Shown here piece by piece: positions 24,421-33,302 of a DNA stretch of 64,000 nucleotides; the stretch's first letter is position 1, and each line of letters starts with the position of its first letter. Position numbers and translations under genes: made by a program. The notes under the pieces were generated by a model. That model was not told the DNA's origin. It made no database searches and saw only the letters and a program-made list of their open reading frames with translations. Origin of the DNA: Pseudalkalibacillus hwajinpoensis (lineage in GTDB: Bacteria; Bacillota; Bacilli; Bacillales; Guptibacillaceae); contig NZ_JADFCM010000001.1 of NCBI RefSeq assembly GCF_015234585.1, positions 992,001-1,056,000 on the forward strand, in the 5' to 3' direction.

Positions 24421-25767
24421 ATGCAGACAGATATCGATCCAAAAGAGCCTATTAAAGTGGACAACCAGCCCAAAAAGAAGAAAAAAAACGATGCGGTTGT
24501 CGGTTATTTACTTCTTGCCCCGGCACTGATCCTTATTCTAGCGATTTCTATTTGGCCAGTTTTCCAGTCATTTTATTTTAGTCTTTTCGACCTTCGTCTC
24601 AATGAACCAACTAAATCAGAAGTCCATCTCGATTATCAAATTGACCTAGACCGCTATTTGCAAAACTATCCCTTCCTAGTCGGGGCAATTAATTCTGAAA
24701 TTGATAATGGAAATTCAAGTGAAGAGCTGACCGAGATGAAAACAACATTAGAAAATCTCGATGCCAGTATTAAAGAAAACCCGCAAGCAGCAGAAAATTA
24801 TGACGTGATTAATGAAAAGCTAGACAAGTTTGAAAATATTCCTGACGATATGAAGTACGTTGAAATTGATGAAAGCGTAGCAGAGGATTTTACGTCTTCC
24901 GTTAAAGCAATCAATAATGATTTAATGACGATCAATGAAAATGGAAGTTTGGAAAAAGGCGATAAGATTGTTGGTTTATCATCCGCACTAACTGAAATTG
25001 TTGTTGAACCGAACTTCATTGGACTTGAGCATTACAAAGAAAATTTAACTGATCAGCGGATGTGGAAGTCTCTTTGGAACACGAGTGTATTTACATTTAT
25101 TTCTGTTCTAGCTGAGCTCATACTTGGTCTAGCGATTGCTCTCCTTATTAACAAAGCTTTCTTAGGGCGAGGATTAATTCGTGCAAGTATCCTAATTCCG
25201 TGGGCGATTCCAACAGCGGTAGCAGCCCTCATGTGGAAGTTCCTTTATGATGGTCAAAACGGTATTGTAGCGAAGCTCTTTGAAGATGTTGGATTGATCG
25301 ATCGCATGTCGATGCTTCTCACTACGGATACAGGTGCAATGTTCTCCGTTATCTTTGCTGATGTTTGGAAAACGACCCCTTACATGGCTTTGCTTCTTCT
25401 AGCAGGACTTCAAACGATTCCATCTTCACTTTATGAAGCAGCGTCCATTGATGGGGCAAGTAAATGGAAGCAGTTTGTTAATATCACACTGCCGCTACTA
25501 AAAACTAGTCTTCTCGTTGCTCTCTTATTCCGGACTCTAGATGCATTCCGAGTGTTTGACTTAATTTATGTATTAACTGGCGGAGGTCCAGCGAACTCAA
25601 CCGAAACGATCTCAATGCTCGCTTATACATTGATGTTTACTCAGACTAACTTTGGTGAAGGTTCAGCTATTTCAGTTGTTGTTTTCATCTGTGTCGCCAT
25701 TATTTCTGGAATCTTTATTAAATTACTCGGAGCTGAACTAATAAACGACGGAACTGGAAAGAAATGA
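24421..25767 (+). CDS. Sugar ABC transporter permease with large extracytoplasmic insert
   Basis: About 448 residues, well above the usual 290-310 for this family. A cytoplasmic Lys-rich N-terminus and first membrane helix (about 26-50) are followed by a hydrophilic segment of roughly 130 residues (about 61-196), then the normal core from FIGLEHYKENL. The EAA loop that docks on the ATPase is EAASIDGASKWKQFVNITLP. The extra segment, Asp/Glu/Asn-rich and helical in look, faces the cell exterior and recalls the P2 loop of MalF in purpose though not in place. I start at ATG 24421, 7 bases after AGAGAGGAG. Confidence 0.9.
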   Translation: MQTDIDPKEPIKVDNQPKKKKKNDAVVGYLLLAPALILILAISIWPVFQSFYFSLFDLRLNEPTKSEVHLDYQIDLDRYLQNYPFLVGAINSEIDNGNSSEELTEMKTTLENLDASIKENPQAAENYDVINEKLDKFENIPDDMKYVEIDESVAEDFTSSVKAINNDLMTINENGSLEKGDKIVGLSSALTEIVVEPNFIGLEHYKENLTDQRMWKSLWNTSVFTFISVLAELILGLAIALLINKAFLGRGLIRASILIPWAIPTAVAALMWKFLYDGQNGIVAKLFEDVGLIDRMSMLLTTDTGAMFSVIFADVWKTTPYMALLLLAGLQTIPSSLYEAASIDGASKWKQFVNITLPLLKTSLLVALLFRTLDAFRVFDLIYVLTGGGPANSTETISMLAYTLMFTQTNFGEGSAISVVVFICVAIISGIFIKLLGAELINDGTGKK

Positions 25768-25803
25768 GAATGTATTTTATCATGAAGAAGGAGGGCCAGC
25801 CAG

Positions 25804-26631
25804 ATGAATAAGAAAGCGGGACCGATGTTTTACGTTTTCCTAGTTGTGTTTGTTTTTGTTGTCATGTTTCCGTTCTTATGGATGCTTGCAAGTTCGATTA
25901 AACCACTAACAGAGCTCTTTGGTGAAAAAGCGTTCAATCCTTTTACGAATAACCCAACTCTACAAAACTATGTATCCGTTTTCGTAGATTATCCTTTCCC
26001 TCGCTATCTATGGAACAGTACCGTTGTGGCGACGATTACGACTGTGTACACCGTTCTAGTCGCTTCATTCGCTGCTTATTCCATCGCGCGTCTGAATTTT
26101 AAAGGAAAACCGATTATATTGGGGATTGTCTTATCTGTATCCATGTTCCCACAAGTAGCGACGATTTCACCAATCTATATTTTTCTAAAAAACTTAGGTC
26201 TTACAAATAGCTATCTTGGCTTAATCATCCCGTACACAACAATCACGCTGCCATTATCGATCTGGCTTCTCGTTACGTTCTTCCGTAAAATTCCGTTCGA
26301 TCTTGAAGAAGCAGCGAAGATCGATGGAGCATCATTATGGCAAACGTATTGGAGAGTCATTATGCCACTAGCAGTACCTGGTATTTTCACAACAGCCATT
26401 CTCGTATTTATTGCAGCATGGAATGAGTTCTTGTTTGCCCTTACGATTAACACGGCTGATAAGTTTAAAACGGTGCCGGTCGGAATTGCCCTATTCCAGG
26501 GTCAGTATACGATCCCGTGGGGAGAAATTTCAGCAGCGACTGTTGTTGTAACCGTTCCTCTTGTCATTATGGTATTGATTTTCCAAAGAAGAATTGTGTC
26601 AGGATTAACATCAGGTTCAGTTAAAGAATAG
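25804..26631 (+). CDS. Sugar ABC transporter permease, MalG-like
   Basis: 275 residues, six expected membrane helices, MalG/LacG type. The C-terminal cytoplasmic EAA motif reads EAAKIDGASLWQTYWRVIMP (about 188-207). It pairs with the upstream permease and binding protein. ATG follows AAGGAGGGCC. No ATP-binding subunit is encoded in the operon, so a shared MsmX-like ATPase elsewhere is likely to energise it. Confidence 0.92.
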   Translation: MNKKAGPMFYVFLVVFVFVVMFPFLWMLASSIKPLTELFGEKAFNPFTNNPTLQNYVSVFVDYPFPRYLWNSTVVATITTVYTVLVASFAAYSIARLNFKGKPIILGIVLSVSMFPQVATISPIYIFLKNLGLTNSYLGLIIPYTTITLPLSIWLLVTFFRKIPFDLEEAAKIDGASLWQTYWRVIMPLAVPGIFTTAILVFIAAWNEFLFALTINTADKFKTVPVGIALFQGQYTIPWGEISAATVVVTVPLVIMVLIFQRRIVSGLTSGSVKE

Positions 26632-26652
26632 AAAAAATAGGAGTGGATTTTA

Positions 26653-27372
26653 ATGCTTAACGTAACCGTATGGAATGAAAATCGTCATGAGCAGAGTAGT
26701 GAAGAAGTAAGAAGAGTTTATCCTAACGGGATTCATGGAGCGATTGCGGAATTTCTGAAAGAAGATTTTGAAGTGAGAACGGCTACTTTGGACGAGCCAG
26801 AACACGGTTTATCTGAAGAAGTGCTAAATGGTACTGATGTGCTTCTGTGGTGGGGACATATCGCGCATGAAGAAGTGTCTGATGAAATTGTGAACCGCGT
26901 TCATCAACGAGTTCTTGATGGGATGGGGCTTATCGTCCTTCATTCTGGTCACTTTTCTAAAATTTTCAAGAAGCTAATGGGGACAGGCTGCGATTTGAAA
27001 TGGCGTGAAGCGGATGAGAAAGAGAGAATGTGGATTGTAGATCCAACCCATCCGATTGCGGAGGGACTTGGTGAGAAAATTGAGCTTGAGAGAGAAGAAA
27101 TGTATGGCGAGCATTTTGATATCCCAGCACCAGATGAACTTGTGTTTGTAAGCTGGTTTGAAGGCGGAGAAGTTTTCAGAAGCGGTTGTACATATAAGAG
27201 GGGACAAGGAAAGGTCTTCTATTTCAGACCTGGTCATGAGACATATCCAACCTATTATAATAAAGAGATCCAGCAGGTTATGAAAAATGCTGTAGCCTGG
27301 GCTAAACCGACGACGATACCAAAACCAGTCTATGGAAATGCAAAACCGCTAGAAACCATCGCGTCTAAATAA
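26653..27372 (+). CDS. ThuA-domain protein
   Basis: 239 residues, ThuA family (class-I glutamine-amidotransferase-like fold). Visible parts are [11 protein letters not shown] at the start, [14 protein letters not shown] near 75, [20 protein letters not shown] near 96 and [20 protein letters not shown] near 180. ThuA was first described in rhizobial trehalose utilisation, with ThuB, a Gfo/Idh/MocA dehydrogenase, as partner in making or processing 3-keto-trehalose; here it lies just before two such dehydrogenases. Spacing of 21 bases from the permease gene and an AGGAGTGG site support one operon. Confidence 0.9.
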   Translation: MLNVTVWNENRHEQSSEEVRRVYPNGIHGAIAEFLKEDFEVRTATLDEPEHGLSEEVLNGTDVLLWWGHIAHEEVSDEIVNRVHQRVLDGMGLIVLHSGHFSKIFKKLMGTGCDLKWREADEKERMWIVDPTHPIAEGLGEKIELEREEMYGEHFDIPAPDELVFVSWFEGGEVFRSGCTYKRGQGKVFYFRPGHETYPTYYNKEIQQVMKNAVAWAKPTTIPKPVYGNAKPLETIASK

Positions 27373-27396
27373 GAGATTGATTGAGGAGGAGAAACC

Positions 27397-28425
27397 ATGA
27401 ATGAATTAAAAATTGGTGTTATCGGATGTGGGAGTATTGCGAAACACCGCCATTTACCAGAATACGCGGCAAACACACAAATAAAAATTGCTGCTGTGTG
27501 CGATATTGTGAAAACAAGAGCAGATGAAACAGCGGTTCTTTACGGAGCAAAGTCCTATGAAAGCTATGAGGAGCTATTGCAAAATAGTGAGATTGATGCT
27601 GTAAGTGTTTGTACGCCAAACTACCTTCATGCCCCGATTTCTATTGCTGCATTAAAAGCAGGAAAGCATGTTCTTTGCGAAAAGCCAATGGCAACGTCAC
27701 GTGCAGATGCAGAAGAGATGATTGAGGCGGCTCGCACAAGTGGGAAAAAGTTAATGATTGCTCACAATCAACGCTTCGTTCCTTCCCACGCAAAGGCGAG
27801 AGATATTCTAGCAAGCGGTGAAATTGGCAAAGTGTATAGCTTTAGAACAGCTTTTGGACATCCTGGACCTGAAGGTTGGAGTGTGGATGGGAAAGATAGC
27901 TGGTTCTTCGAGAAAGAGAAAGCATTTATTGGAGCAATGGGAGATCTTGGTGTGCATAAGACCGATCTTATCCGCTATTTATTAAATGAAGAGATCGTAG
28001 AGGTAGGCTCGTTTGTTGAAACAAGTGCGAAGGAGTTTGCTACAGTTGATGATAATGCAGTGTGTATTTTAAAATCTGAAAGCGGTATTATTGGAACGCT
28101 AGCTGCAAGCTGGGCTTATACAGCGAGTGAAGATAATTCAACGATTATCTATGGCGAAAAAGCGATTCTTAGACTTGAAGACGATCCAGTGAATTCGCTT
28201 GTGGTTCAGTATCAGACAGGTGAAGTGGTGAAATATGAGCTTGGTGGTATTCAAACAAATGATAGCGGCGGCCAATCGAGTTCACAGGTTATCGACAAGT
28301 TCGTAGATAGCATTGTGTCGGATAGAGACGTTCCTGTAAGCGGTATGGAAGGGATGAATTCTCTTCAAGTGGTTCTCGCAGCACTAGAATCAAATGAAAC
28401 GAAGAAAATCGTTAACCTGAGGTGA
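27397..28425 (+). CDS. Gfo/Idh/MocA-family dehydrogenase 1
   Basis: 342 residues. N-terminal Rossmann fold: KIGVIGCGSIAKHRHLPEY; the catalytic Lys lies in LCEKPMATS near residue 95; the C-terminal alpha/beta domain includes GAMGDLGVHKTDLIRYL with the conserved Asp and His. Family members oxidise a sugar hydroxyl with NAD(P). Partnership with ThuA points to a ThuB-like oxidation at C3 of a glucoside. GAGGAGG precedes ATG. Substrate is inferred. Confidence 0.9.
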   Translation: MNELKIGVIGCGSIAKHRHLPEYAANTQIKIAAVCDIVKTRADETAVLYGAKSYESYEELLQNSEIDAVSVCTPNYLHAPISIAALKAGKHVLCEKPMATSRADAEEMIEAARTSGKKLMIAHNQRFVPSHAKARDILASGEIGKVYSFRTAFGHPGPEGWSVDGKDSWFFEKEKAFIGAMGDLGVHKTDLIRYLLNEEIVEVGSFVETSAKEFATVDDNAVCILKSESGIIGTLAASWAYTASEDNSTIIYGEKAILRLEDDPVNSLVVQYQTGEVVKYELGGIQTNDSGGQSSSQVIDKFVDSIVSDRDVPVSGMEGMNSLQVVLAALESNETKKIVNLR

Positions 28426-28429
28426 TCAA

Positions 28430-29470
28430 GTGAATAAATTACGTATGGGGATTATCGGGTCTGGCGGCATCGCCCAGTCCCGGCATATCCCAGCATACCA
28501 GCAGCTCTCTGAACAAGTAGAGTTGTTTGGTGTTTATGATGTCGATTATGAAAAAGCGCAGCAGGTAGGGCTTTCTTGTCATATTCCTAATGTGTACGAG
28601 CATGTACAGGATATGCTAAATGAAGTAGATGCCGTTACGATTTGCACACCGAATAAATTTCATGCGGATCTAGCTGAGCAAGCTCTACTCGCAGGTGTTC
28701 ATGTTCTCTGTGAAAAGCCAATGGCGATGACAGTTGCAGAATGTGATCGGATGATTGCAGCAGAGAAAAAGTCTGGCAAAATCTTATCCATCGCTTATCA
28801 TTATCGCTTCATGAAGGAACCGCGTGCGGCACGTCAACTTATTCAAGAGAATGAAATCGGTGATCCAATGGTTGCAAGAGTTCAAGCCCTTCGTCGCCGA
28901 AAGGTTCCTGGCTGGGGCGTGTTTACGAATAAACAGCTTCAAGGCGGCGGTAGCTTAATAGATTATGGATGCCACTTTCTTGATTTAAGTATTTGGCTAA
29001 TGGGCAACGCGAAGCCTGTTGAAGTGTCAGGAACAACATACAATCGTTTAAGCAAAACGCCTGAACAAGTGAACCAGTGGGGAGCATTTGATCACGAGAC
29101 GTTTAATGTGGATGATCATGTCACGGCATATATCCGTTTTGATAATAATATTTCTATGCTCTTTGAAACATCCTGGTCAGCCAACATTGCAGAGGACAAA
29201 GAGTCTGTTAGTATCTCCGGTAGTGATGGGGGTCTCGATGTTTTTCCATTTCAATTAAATAAAGCTCAGCACGGCATGCTTTTAAATACGAGCAGTCAAT
29301 GGGTACCAGGAGATGAGGACCCAGGATTGCCTCAAGCTGCGAATTTTGTGAACAGCTGTCTTGGACTAGAGGAACCGATCGTAAAATCGGAAGAGGCGAG
29401 ACGTGTGTCACAAGTAATTGAAGCAATTTATGAAAGCTGTACAACTGGGAGAAGCATTCGACTTGATTAA
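28430..29470 (+). CDS. Gfo/Idh/MocA-family dehydrogenase 2
   Basis: 346 residues. Rossmann start RMGIIGSGGIAQSRHIPAYQ, catalytic Lys in LCEKPMAM near 94, and C-terminal GGSLIDYGCHFLDLSIWLMG near 178 with the conserved Asp and His. It begins with GTG only 4 bases after the previous stop, so translation is probably coupled. Two paralogous dehydrogenases in one operon suggest successive oxidation and reduction of the same sugar, as in glycoside isomerisation through keto intermediates. Confidence 0.9.
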   Translation: MNKLRMGIIGSGGIAQSRHIPAYQQLSEQVELFGVYDVDYEKAQQVGLSCHIPNVYEHVQDMLNEVDAVTICTPNKFHADLAEQALLAGVHVLCEKPMAMTVAECDRMIAAEKKSGKILSIAYHYRFMKEPRAARQLIQENEIGDPMVARVQALRRRKVPGWGVFTNKQLQGGGSLIDYGCHFLDLSIWLMGNAKPVEVSGTTYNRLSKTPEQVNQWGAFDHETFNVDDHVTAYIRFDNNISMLFETSWSANIAEDKESVSISGSDGGLDVFPFQLNKAQHGMLLNTSSQWVPGDEDPGLPQAANFVNSCLGLEEPIVKSEEARRVSQVIEAIYESCTTGRSIRLD

Positions 29471-29491
29471 AAACATAAGAGGAGTGGTCCT

Positions 29492-30460
29492 ATGAAACTA
29501 GGTGTATTTACTGTACTATTCTCAGATAAGTCATTCGAAGAGATGCTCGATCATGCGAAAGCATCTGGACTTAAAGCGGTGGAAATCGGAACGGGAGGTT
29601 ATCCAGGTAATGCTCATTGCAATCTGGATGAATTGCTCGAAAGTGAAGAGAAGCGCTCGGAATATCTTGATAAAGTTCATTCAAGAGGACTCGAAATTAG
29701 TGCGTTTAGCTGTCACGGGAATCCTATTTCTCCTGATAAGAAATTTGCTGAGGAGTGCCACGACACTTTCGTTAAGACTGTGAAATTAGCATCGGCAATG
29801 AACGTTCCGGTAGTGAATACATTCTCAGGAACGCCCGGTGATAGCGAAGACGCGAAAAACCCAAATTGGCCAGTAACGCCATGGCCAGCGGAGTACTCAG
29901 ATATTTTGAAGTGGCAATGGGAAGAGAAGCTAGTTCCTTATTGGAAAGAGTGGGGGCAATTTGCTAAGGATCATAATGTGAAAATAGGTCTTGAGCTTCA
30001 TGGCGGGTTTCTTGTACATACACCTTACACGATGCTTAAGCTTCGTGAGCTAACGTGTGACGCAATCGGTGCAAACTTCGATCCAAGTCACATGTGGTGG
30101 CAAGGAATTGACCCTGTCGCAGCCATAAAAATTCTTGGAAAAGAAAATGCGATCCATCATTTCCATGCGAAAGACACGTATATCGATCAGGATAATGTGA
30201 ACATGCATGGATTAACAGACATGCAGCCTTATGGAGAAGTGAAGACACGAGCATGGACTTTCCGTTCTGTTGGTTGTGGACATAGTAATCAAGAATGGTC
30301 TCACATGATGAGCGCACTTCGTACATATGGCTATGACCATGTTGTAAGCATTGAACACGAAGATCCACTCATGTCTATTAACGAAGGCTTCCAAACGGCT
30401 GTTAAGAACCTTCAATCTGTTTTAATTGTTGAAGAGCCAACTGAAATGTGGTGGGCTTAA
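29492..30460 (+). CDS. Sugar phosphate isomerase/epimerase, YcjR-like TIM barrel
   Basis: 322 residues of the xylose-isomerase-like superfamily. Metal ligands are visible as LELHGGF (Glu near 170), NFDPSHMWWQG (Asp near 200), FHAKDTY (His near 228) and SIEHEDP (Glu near 288). It resembles E. coli YcjR, which epimerises 3-keto glucosides. It ends the operon; a terminator follows. AGAGGAGTGG precedes ATG. Confidence 0.9.
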   Translation: MKLGVFTVLFSDKSFEEMLDHAKASGLKAVEIGTGGYPGNAHCNLDELLESEEKRSEYLDKVHSRGLEISAFSCHGNPISPDKKFAEECHDTFVKTVKLASAMNVPVVNTFSGTPGDSEDAKNPNWPVTPWPAEYSDILKWQWEEKLVPYWKEWGQFAKDHNVKIGLELHGGFLVHTPYTMLKLRELTCDAIGANFDPSHMWWQGIDPVAAIKILGKENAIHHFHAKDTYIDQDNVNMHGLTDMQPYGEVKTRAWTFRSVGCGHSNQEWSHMMSALRTYGYDHVVSIEHEDPLMSINEGFQTAVKNLQSVLIVEEPTEMWWA

Positions 30461-30474
30461 GTTTATTCATAAAG

Positions 30475-30507
30475 AAACCCCGATGCTCGTTGCATCGGGG
30501 TTTTGCT
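30475..30507. terminator. Terminator between the sugar operon and SDR gene
   Basis: A 12-bp stem AAACCCCGATGC / GCATCGGGGTTT with loop TCGTT and T-rich runs on both sides. Confidence 0.9.
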
Positions 30508-30515
30508 TCCTTGTC

Positions 30516-31337
30516 TTACTCTGTTTCCTTTTTCCATTGCTCATCGATTAACATCTTACCAGGCCAAGTATACGCCATAATACCACCATCAGCTGTAATA
30601 TCCTCACCTGTCACATAAGAGCTATCATCAGATGCTAAGAAAAGAGCGACCTTCGCCATTTCATCCGGGCGGCCAAGTCTACCAAGTGGTGTAATCCACT
30701 TATTCGCATCTCTAAATTTCTGACCCATTTCTTCTTCTTTTGAACCGGCAAGCTCATCAATTAGTGGCGTTTCAATCGTACCTGGAGAGAGAGAGTTTAC
30801 TCGAATTCCCTGTCTTGCATAGTCAATCGCCATGGCTTTCGTAAAGTTAGTAATACCACCTTTTGCTGCGTTGTAGCCTGAACGATCCAGATCAGCTGCT
30901 CGACCTGACATCGATGACGTATTAATAATCGATCCACCATTATCCATCATGAGTGGAAGTAAGTATTTGCTTGTTAAAAATGTACCGCGCAAGTCAACTG
31001 AAACAATGCGATCGAATAATTCGACTGGGTATTCGTGGACTTTTCCACCTTCCTGGTCAACCCCTGCGTTATTAAAGAGAACATCAATCGTGCCATATTC
31101 CTCTTTGACTTGGTTAGCAAAACTCGTTACGCTTTCCTCACTTGATACATCAACGTGGAAAGTTTTTACATTACCTCCGTTGTTATTTAGCTTCTCAGCT
31201 GTTTTACTCATCTCTTCTGTATTAACATCAGCACATAAAACTGTAGCTCCTTCTTTTGCGAAAAGCTCAACAGTGGCTTGTCCAATACCAGTTGCAGCTC
31301 CAGTAATTACCGCTGTTTTATTTTGTAATCTACTCAT
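30516..31337 (-). CDS. Short-chain dehydrogenase/reductase
   Basis: 273 residues, classical SDR. Cofactor motif TGAATGIGQ near residue 12, NNAG near 90, catalytic Ser in NTSSMSG near 142 and YNAAKGG with Tyr near 155; the C-terminal TGEDITADGG is typical. Asp in CADVN after the second strand suggests NAD preference. The gene faces the sugar operon and may use a related substrate, but it has its own terminator and ribosome site (AGGAGG). Substrate unknown. Confidence 0.9.
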   Translation of the reverse strand: MSRLQNKTAVITGAATGIGQATVELFAKEGATVLCADVNTEEMSKTAEKLNNNGGNVKTFHVDVSSEESVTSFANQVKEEYGTIDVLFNNAGVDQEGGKVHEYPVELFDRIVSVDLRGTFLTSKYLLPLMMDNGGSIINTSSMSGRAADLDRSGYNAAKGGITNFTKAMAIDYARQGIRVNSLSPGTIETPLIDELAGSKEEEMGQKFRDANKWITPLGRLGRPDEMAKVALFLASDDSSYVTGEDITADGGIMAYTWPGKMLIDEQWKKETE

Positions 31338-31528
31338 TGATAAGTCCTCCTGTAAACAGATTATTTTAAGTCTATTTTGGGTTTACCCGCTTCAAGAAGA
31401 AAATAATCACAAGGAATGTGCTGTTAAGAAAATATCTTTCATGGAAAAATACGGTACTAGTGTAAACTATTTGTCATATCTCAAGAATTCTGACGGTGAT
31501 AAAATGACTGTATAAGGAGGGGATTTTG

Positions 31529-31720
31529 TTGTTTACTGTAAAGATACATGAAGAGGGATCTGGAGATTTAGAGGCAGAGGATTTTGAAGTGCGCTATCAG
31601 GCTAATGTCGCATTTAAAGAAAAAACACTCGCATACTCTAATCGTTCAGGGCGTTATGAAATTACGTTGAATGGTTCAGGTGAAGAAATTCTAGCAACCA
31701 AAGTAGGGCTTGGATGGTGA
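31529..31720 (+). CDS. Small protein of unknown function
   Basis: 63 residues, predicted all-beta, with no membrane segment. Two TTG codons in tandem follow a strong AAGGAGGGG site; the second gives an 8-base spacing and is used here. Segments seen are VKIHEEGSGDLEAEDFEV and RYEITLNGSGEEIL. No family recognised. It is followed by a strong terminator and faces yuzG. Confidence 0.6.
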   Translation: MFTVKIHEEGSGDLEAEDFEVRYQANVAFKEKTLAYSNRSGRYEITLNGSGEEILATKVGLGW

Positions 31721-31733
31721 AAACATACATATT

Positions 31734-31766
31734 AAAAACCCCGTACAAGTGTACGGGGTTTTTAAC
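31734..31766. terminator. Terminator between the small gene and yuzG
   Basis: A 14-bp perfect stem AAAAACCCCGTACA / TGTACGGGGTTTTT with a 2-base loop; T-runs both ways. Confidence 0.9.
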
Positions 31767-31769
31767 GTC

Positions 31770-31898
31770 TTAGTGAGAAGAATGGAAAAGGTTTTGTTTA
31801 ACGGTTTTCCAGTTCGGTTTTGGCGTATCTTTAAGACTTTTATAAAGAGAGAAGCCAAGACCTGCTATCATCACGATGATAAAGAGAATCTCATCCAT
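31770..31898 (-). CDS. yuzG: YuzG-like small membrane protein
   Basis: 42 residues: an acidic start, one membrane helix (ILFIIVMIAGLGFSLY), then a polar tail (KSLKDTPKPNWKTVKQN). ATG follows GAGGGG by 6 bases. In B. subtilis a protein of this size, YuzG, is encoded next to yumC, which is the neighbour 24 bases upstream here, so they are likely cotranscribed. Role unknown. Confidence 0.7.
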   Translation of the reverse strand: MDEILFIIVMIAGLGFSLYKSLKDTPKPNWKTVKQNLFHSSH

Positions 31899-31922
31899 GT
31901 GTACCCCTCACTTTCCTTGAAC

Positions 31923-32930
31923 TTACTTTTTTTTATCGAAAAGACTAGTGCTGTGAAGCGGCTGTACTTTTGCATCAGGATCCATATAGGATTTTGCATT
32001 ATTAACAGCTGTTGGTGCTTCACCAAATCCAGAGGCGATAAGCTTTACTTTGCCGTCATATGTAGCAACATCACCAGCTGCATAAATACCAGGAATGTTT
32101 GTTTCCATTTTGGTATTAACAACAATGGAGTTCTTTTCAATATCAAGGCCCCATTCTTTAATTGGTCCAAGAGAAGAAATGAAGCCGTAGTTCACAATAA
32201 CTGCATCCACGTCTTTCGTTATTTTCTCTTCACCTTTAACTTGCTCGAGAACAACCTGGTTAATGCGTTCTCCGTCACCAATGAACTCAGTAATGTTATA
32301 CGGCGTTTGAATGTTTACAGAAGAGTTCATAAGCTGTTCAACGCTGTGTTCGTGAGCTCTGAACTTATCTCGACGGTGAATGAGTGTTACTTCTTCAGCA
32401 ATTGGCTCAAGCATATTAGCCCAATCCACTGCTGAATCTCCTCCACCAGCAATAAGAACTTTTTGTCCTGCAAATGCTGTGAGATCATTTACGAAATAGT
32501 GAAGGTTCTTTCCTTCATAAAGATCAGCACCTTCTACTTTCAAGCGACGAGGTTGGAAGGCCCCAACACCAGCAGTAATAATAACTGCTCGCGTATAATG
32601 CTCGTCTCCTGTGTTTGAACGAAGGTAAAGAGTGCCGTCTTCTTGTTTTGTTACTTCTTCCACCGACTGCTCCAAAGCAACCTCTGGTTGAAATTGATTC
32701 GCCTGTTCGACAAGATTATCGACAAGATCTTGTGCGAGAACTTTTGGAAAGCCAGCGACGTCATAAATGTATTTTTCAGGATAGAGTGCAGAGAGCTGCC
32801 CTCCAAGCTGTGGCATACTTTCAATAATCTTTACTTTAAGTTGGCGCATACCACCGTAGAATGCGGTAAATAAGCCAACAGGACCTCCACCAATAATCGT
32901 TATATCATAAAGTTCATGTTGGTCAGTCAT
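31923..32930 (-). CDS. yumC: Ferredoxin/flavodoxin-NADP+ reductase, thioredoxin-reductase-like type
   Basis: 335 residues. FAD motif [14 protein letters not shown] at the N-terminus, NADPH motif [16 protein letters not shown] near 153 and the second FAD motif GIYAAGDVA near 285. The CxxC of thioredoxin reductases is absent, as expected of the YumC class. In B. subtilis YumC is essential and supplies reduced ferredoxin or flavodoxin-type proteins. ATG follows AGGGGGAC. Confidence 0.95.
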   Translation of the reverse strand: MTDQHELYDITIIGGGPVGLFTAFYGGMRQLKVKIIESMPQLGGQLSALYPEKYIYDVAGFPKVLAQDLVDNLVEQANQFQPEVALEQSVEEVTKQEDGTLYLRSNTGDEHYTRAVIITAGVGAFQPRRLKVEGADLYEGKNLHYFVNDLTAFAGQKVLIAGGGDSAVDWANMLEPIAEEVTLIHRRDKFRAHEHSVEQLMNSSVNIQTPYNITEFIGDGERINQVVLEQVKGEEKITKDVDAVIVNYGFISSLGPIKEWGLDIEKNSIVVNTKMETNIPGIYAAGDVATYDGKVKLIASGFGEAPTAVNNAKSYMDPDAKVQPLHSTSLFDKKK

Positions 32931-33302
32931 AAGTCAGTCCCCCTATAATTTATTCAATGTGCTTTCATTATTATAATCATAATAAAAACGGAACTAAACC
33001 CCTAAGGTGAAAACACCTCTAGAACTTTCATTATAAAGGTTGAAAAAGAAAAAAAAAAAGAATATGATTAGAATGGAGCGTCAGATTTGAAAATTTTATG
33101 ACAAAGTGCGGGCTAGATCACCATTTTTTTCGGTCTAGAACGTGAAATACTTAACAATGTCTCTTGATCCTATTCAATATTGTTCATTTTTGAGAAAGAG
33201 ATTCCTTATATTTAGCGTTTATTGACGTTTCACGATGGGACAATGCAGGGAAATCTACAATATGTCCTAAAAAAATACCGATAAAAGGTGGATGTGATTC
33301 AA
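32931..33302. other. 372-base intergenic region yumC / yumB
   Basis: Divergent promoter region. AT-rich with an A-tract near 33050; no ORF with a site, no strong hairpin and no clear Rex-type operator. Promoters of both genes must lie here but none fits consensus well. Confidence 0.5.

Noticed and set aside
31710..32435. 241-codon open frame opposite yumC
   Set aside because: Mostly antisense to yumC; composition is Cys/Phe-rich noise and no ribosome site is present.
32931..33302. Rex operator upstream of yumB
   Set aside because: No TTGTGAA-N4-TTCACAA-like match; only weak AT-rich partial repeats.
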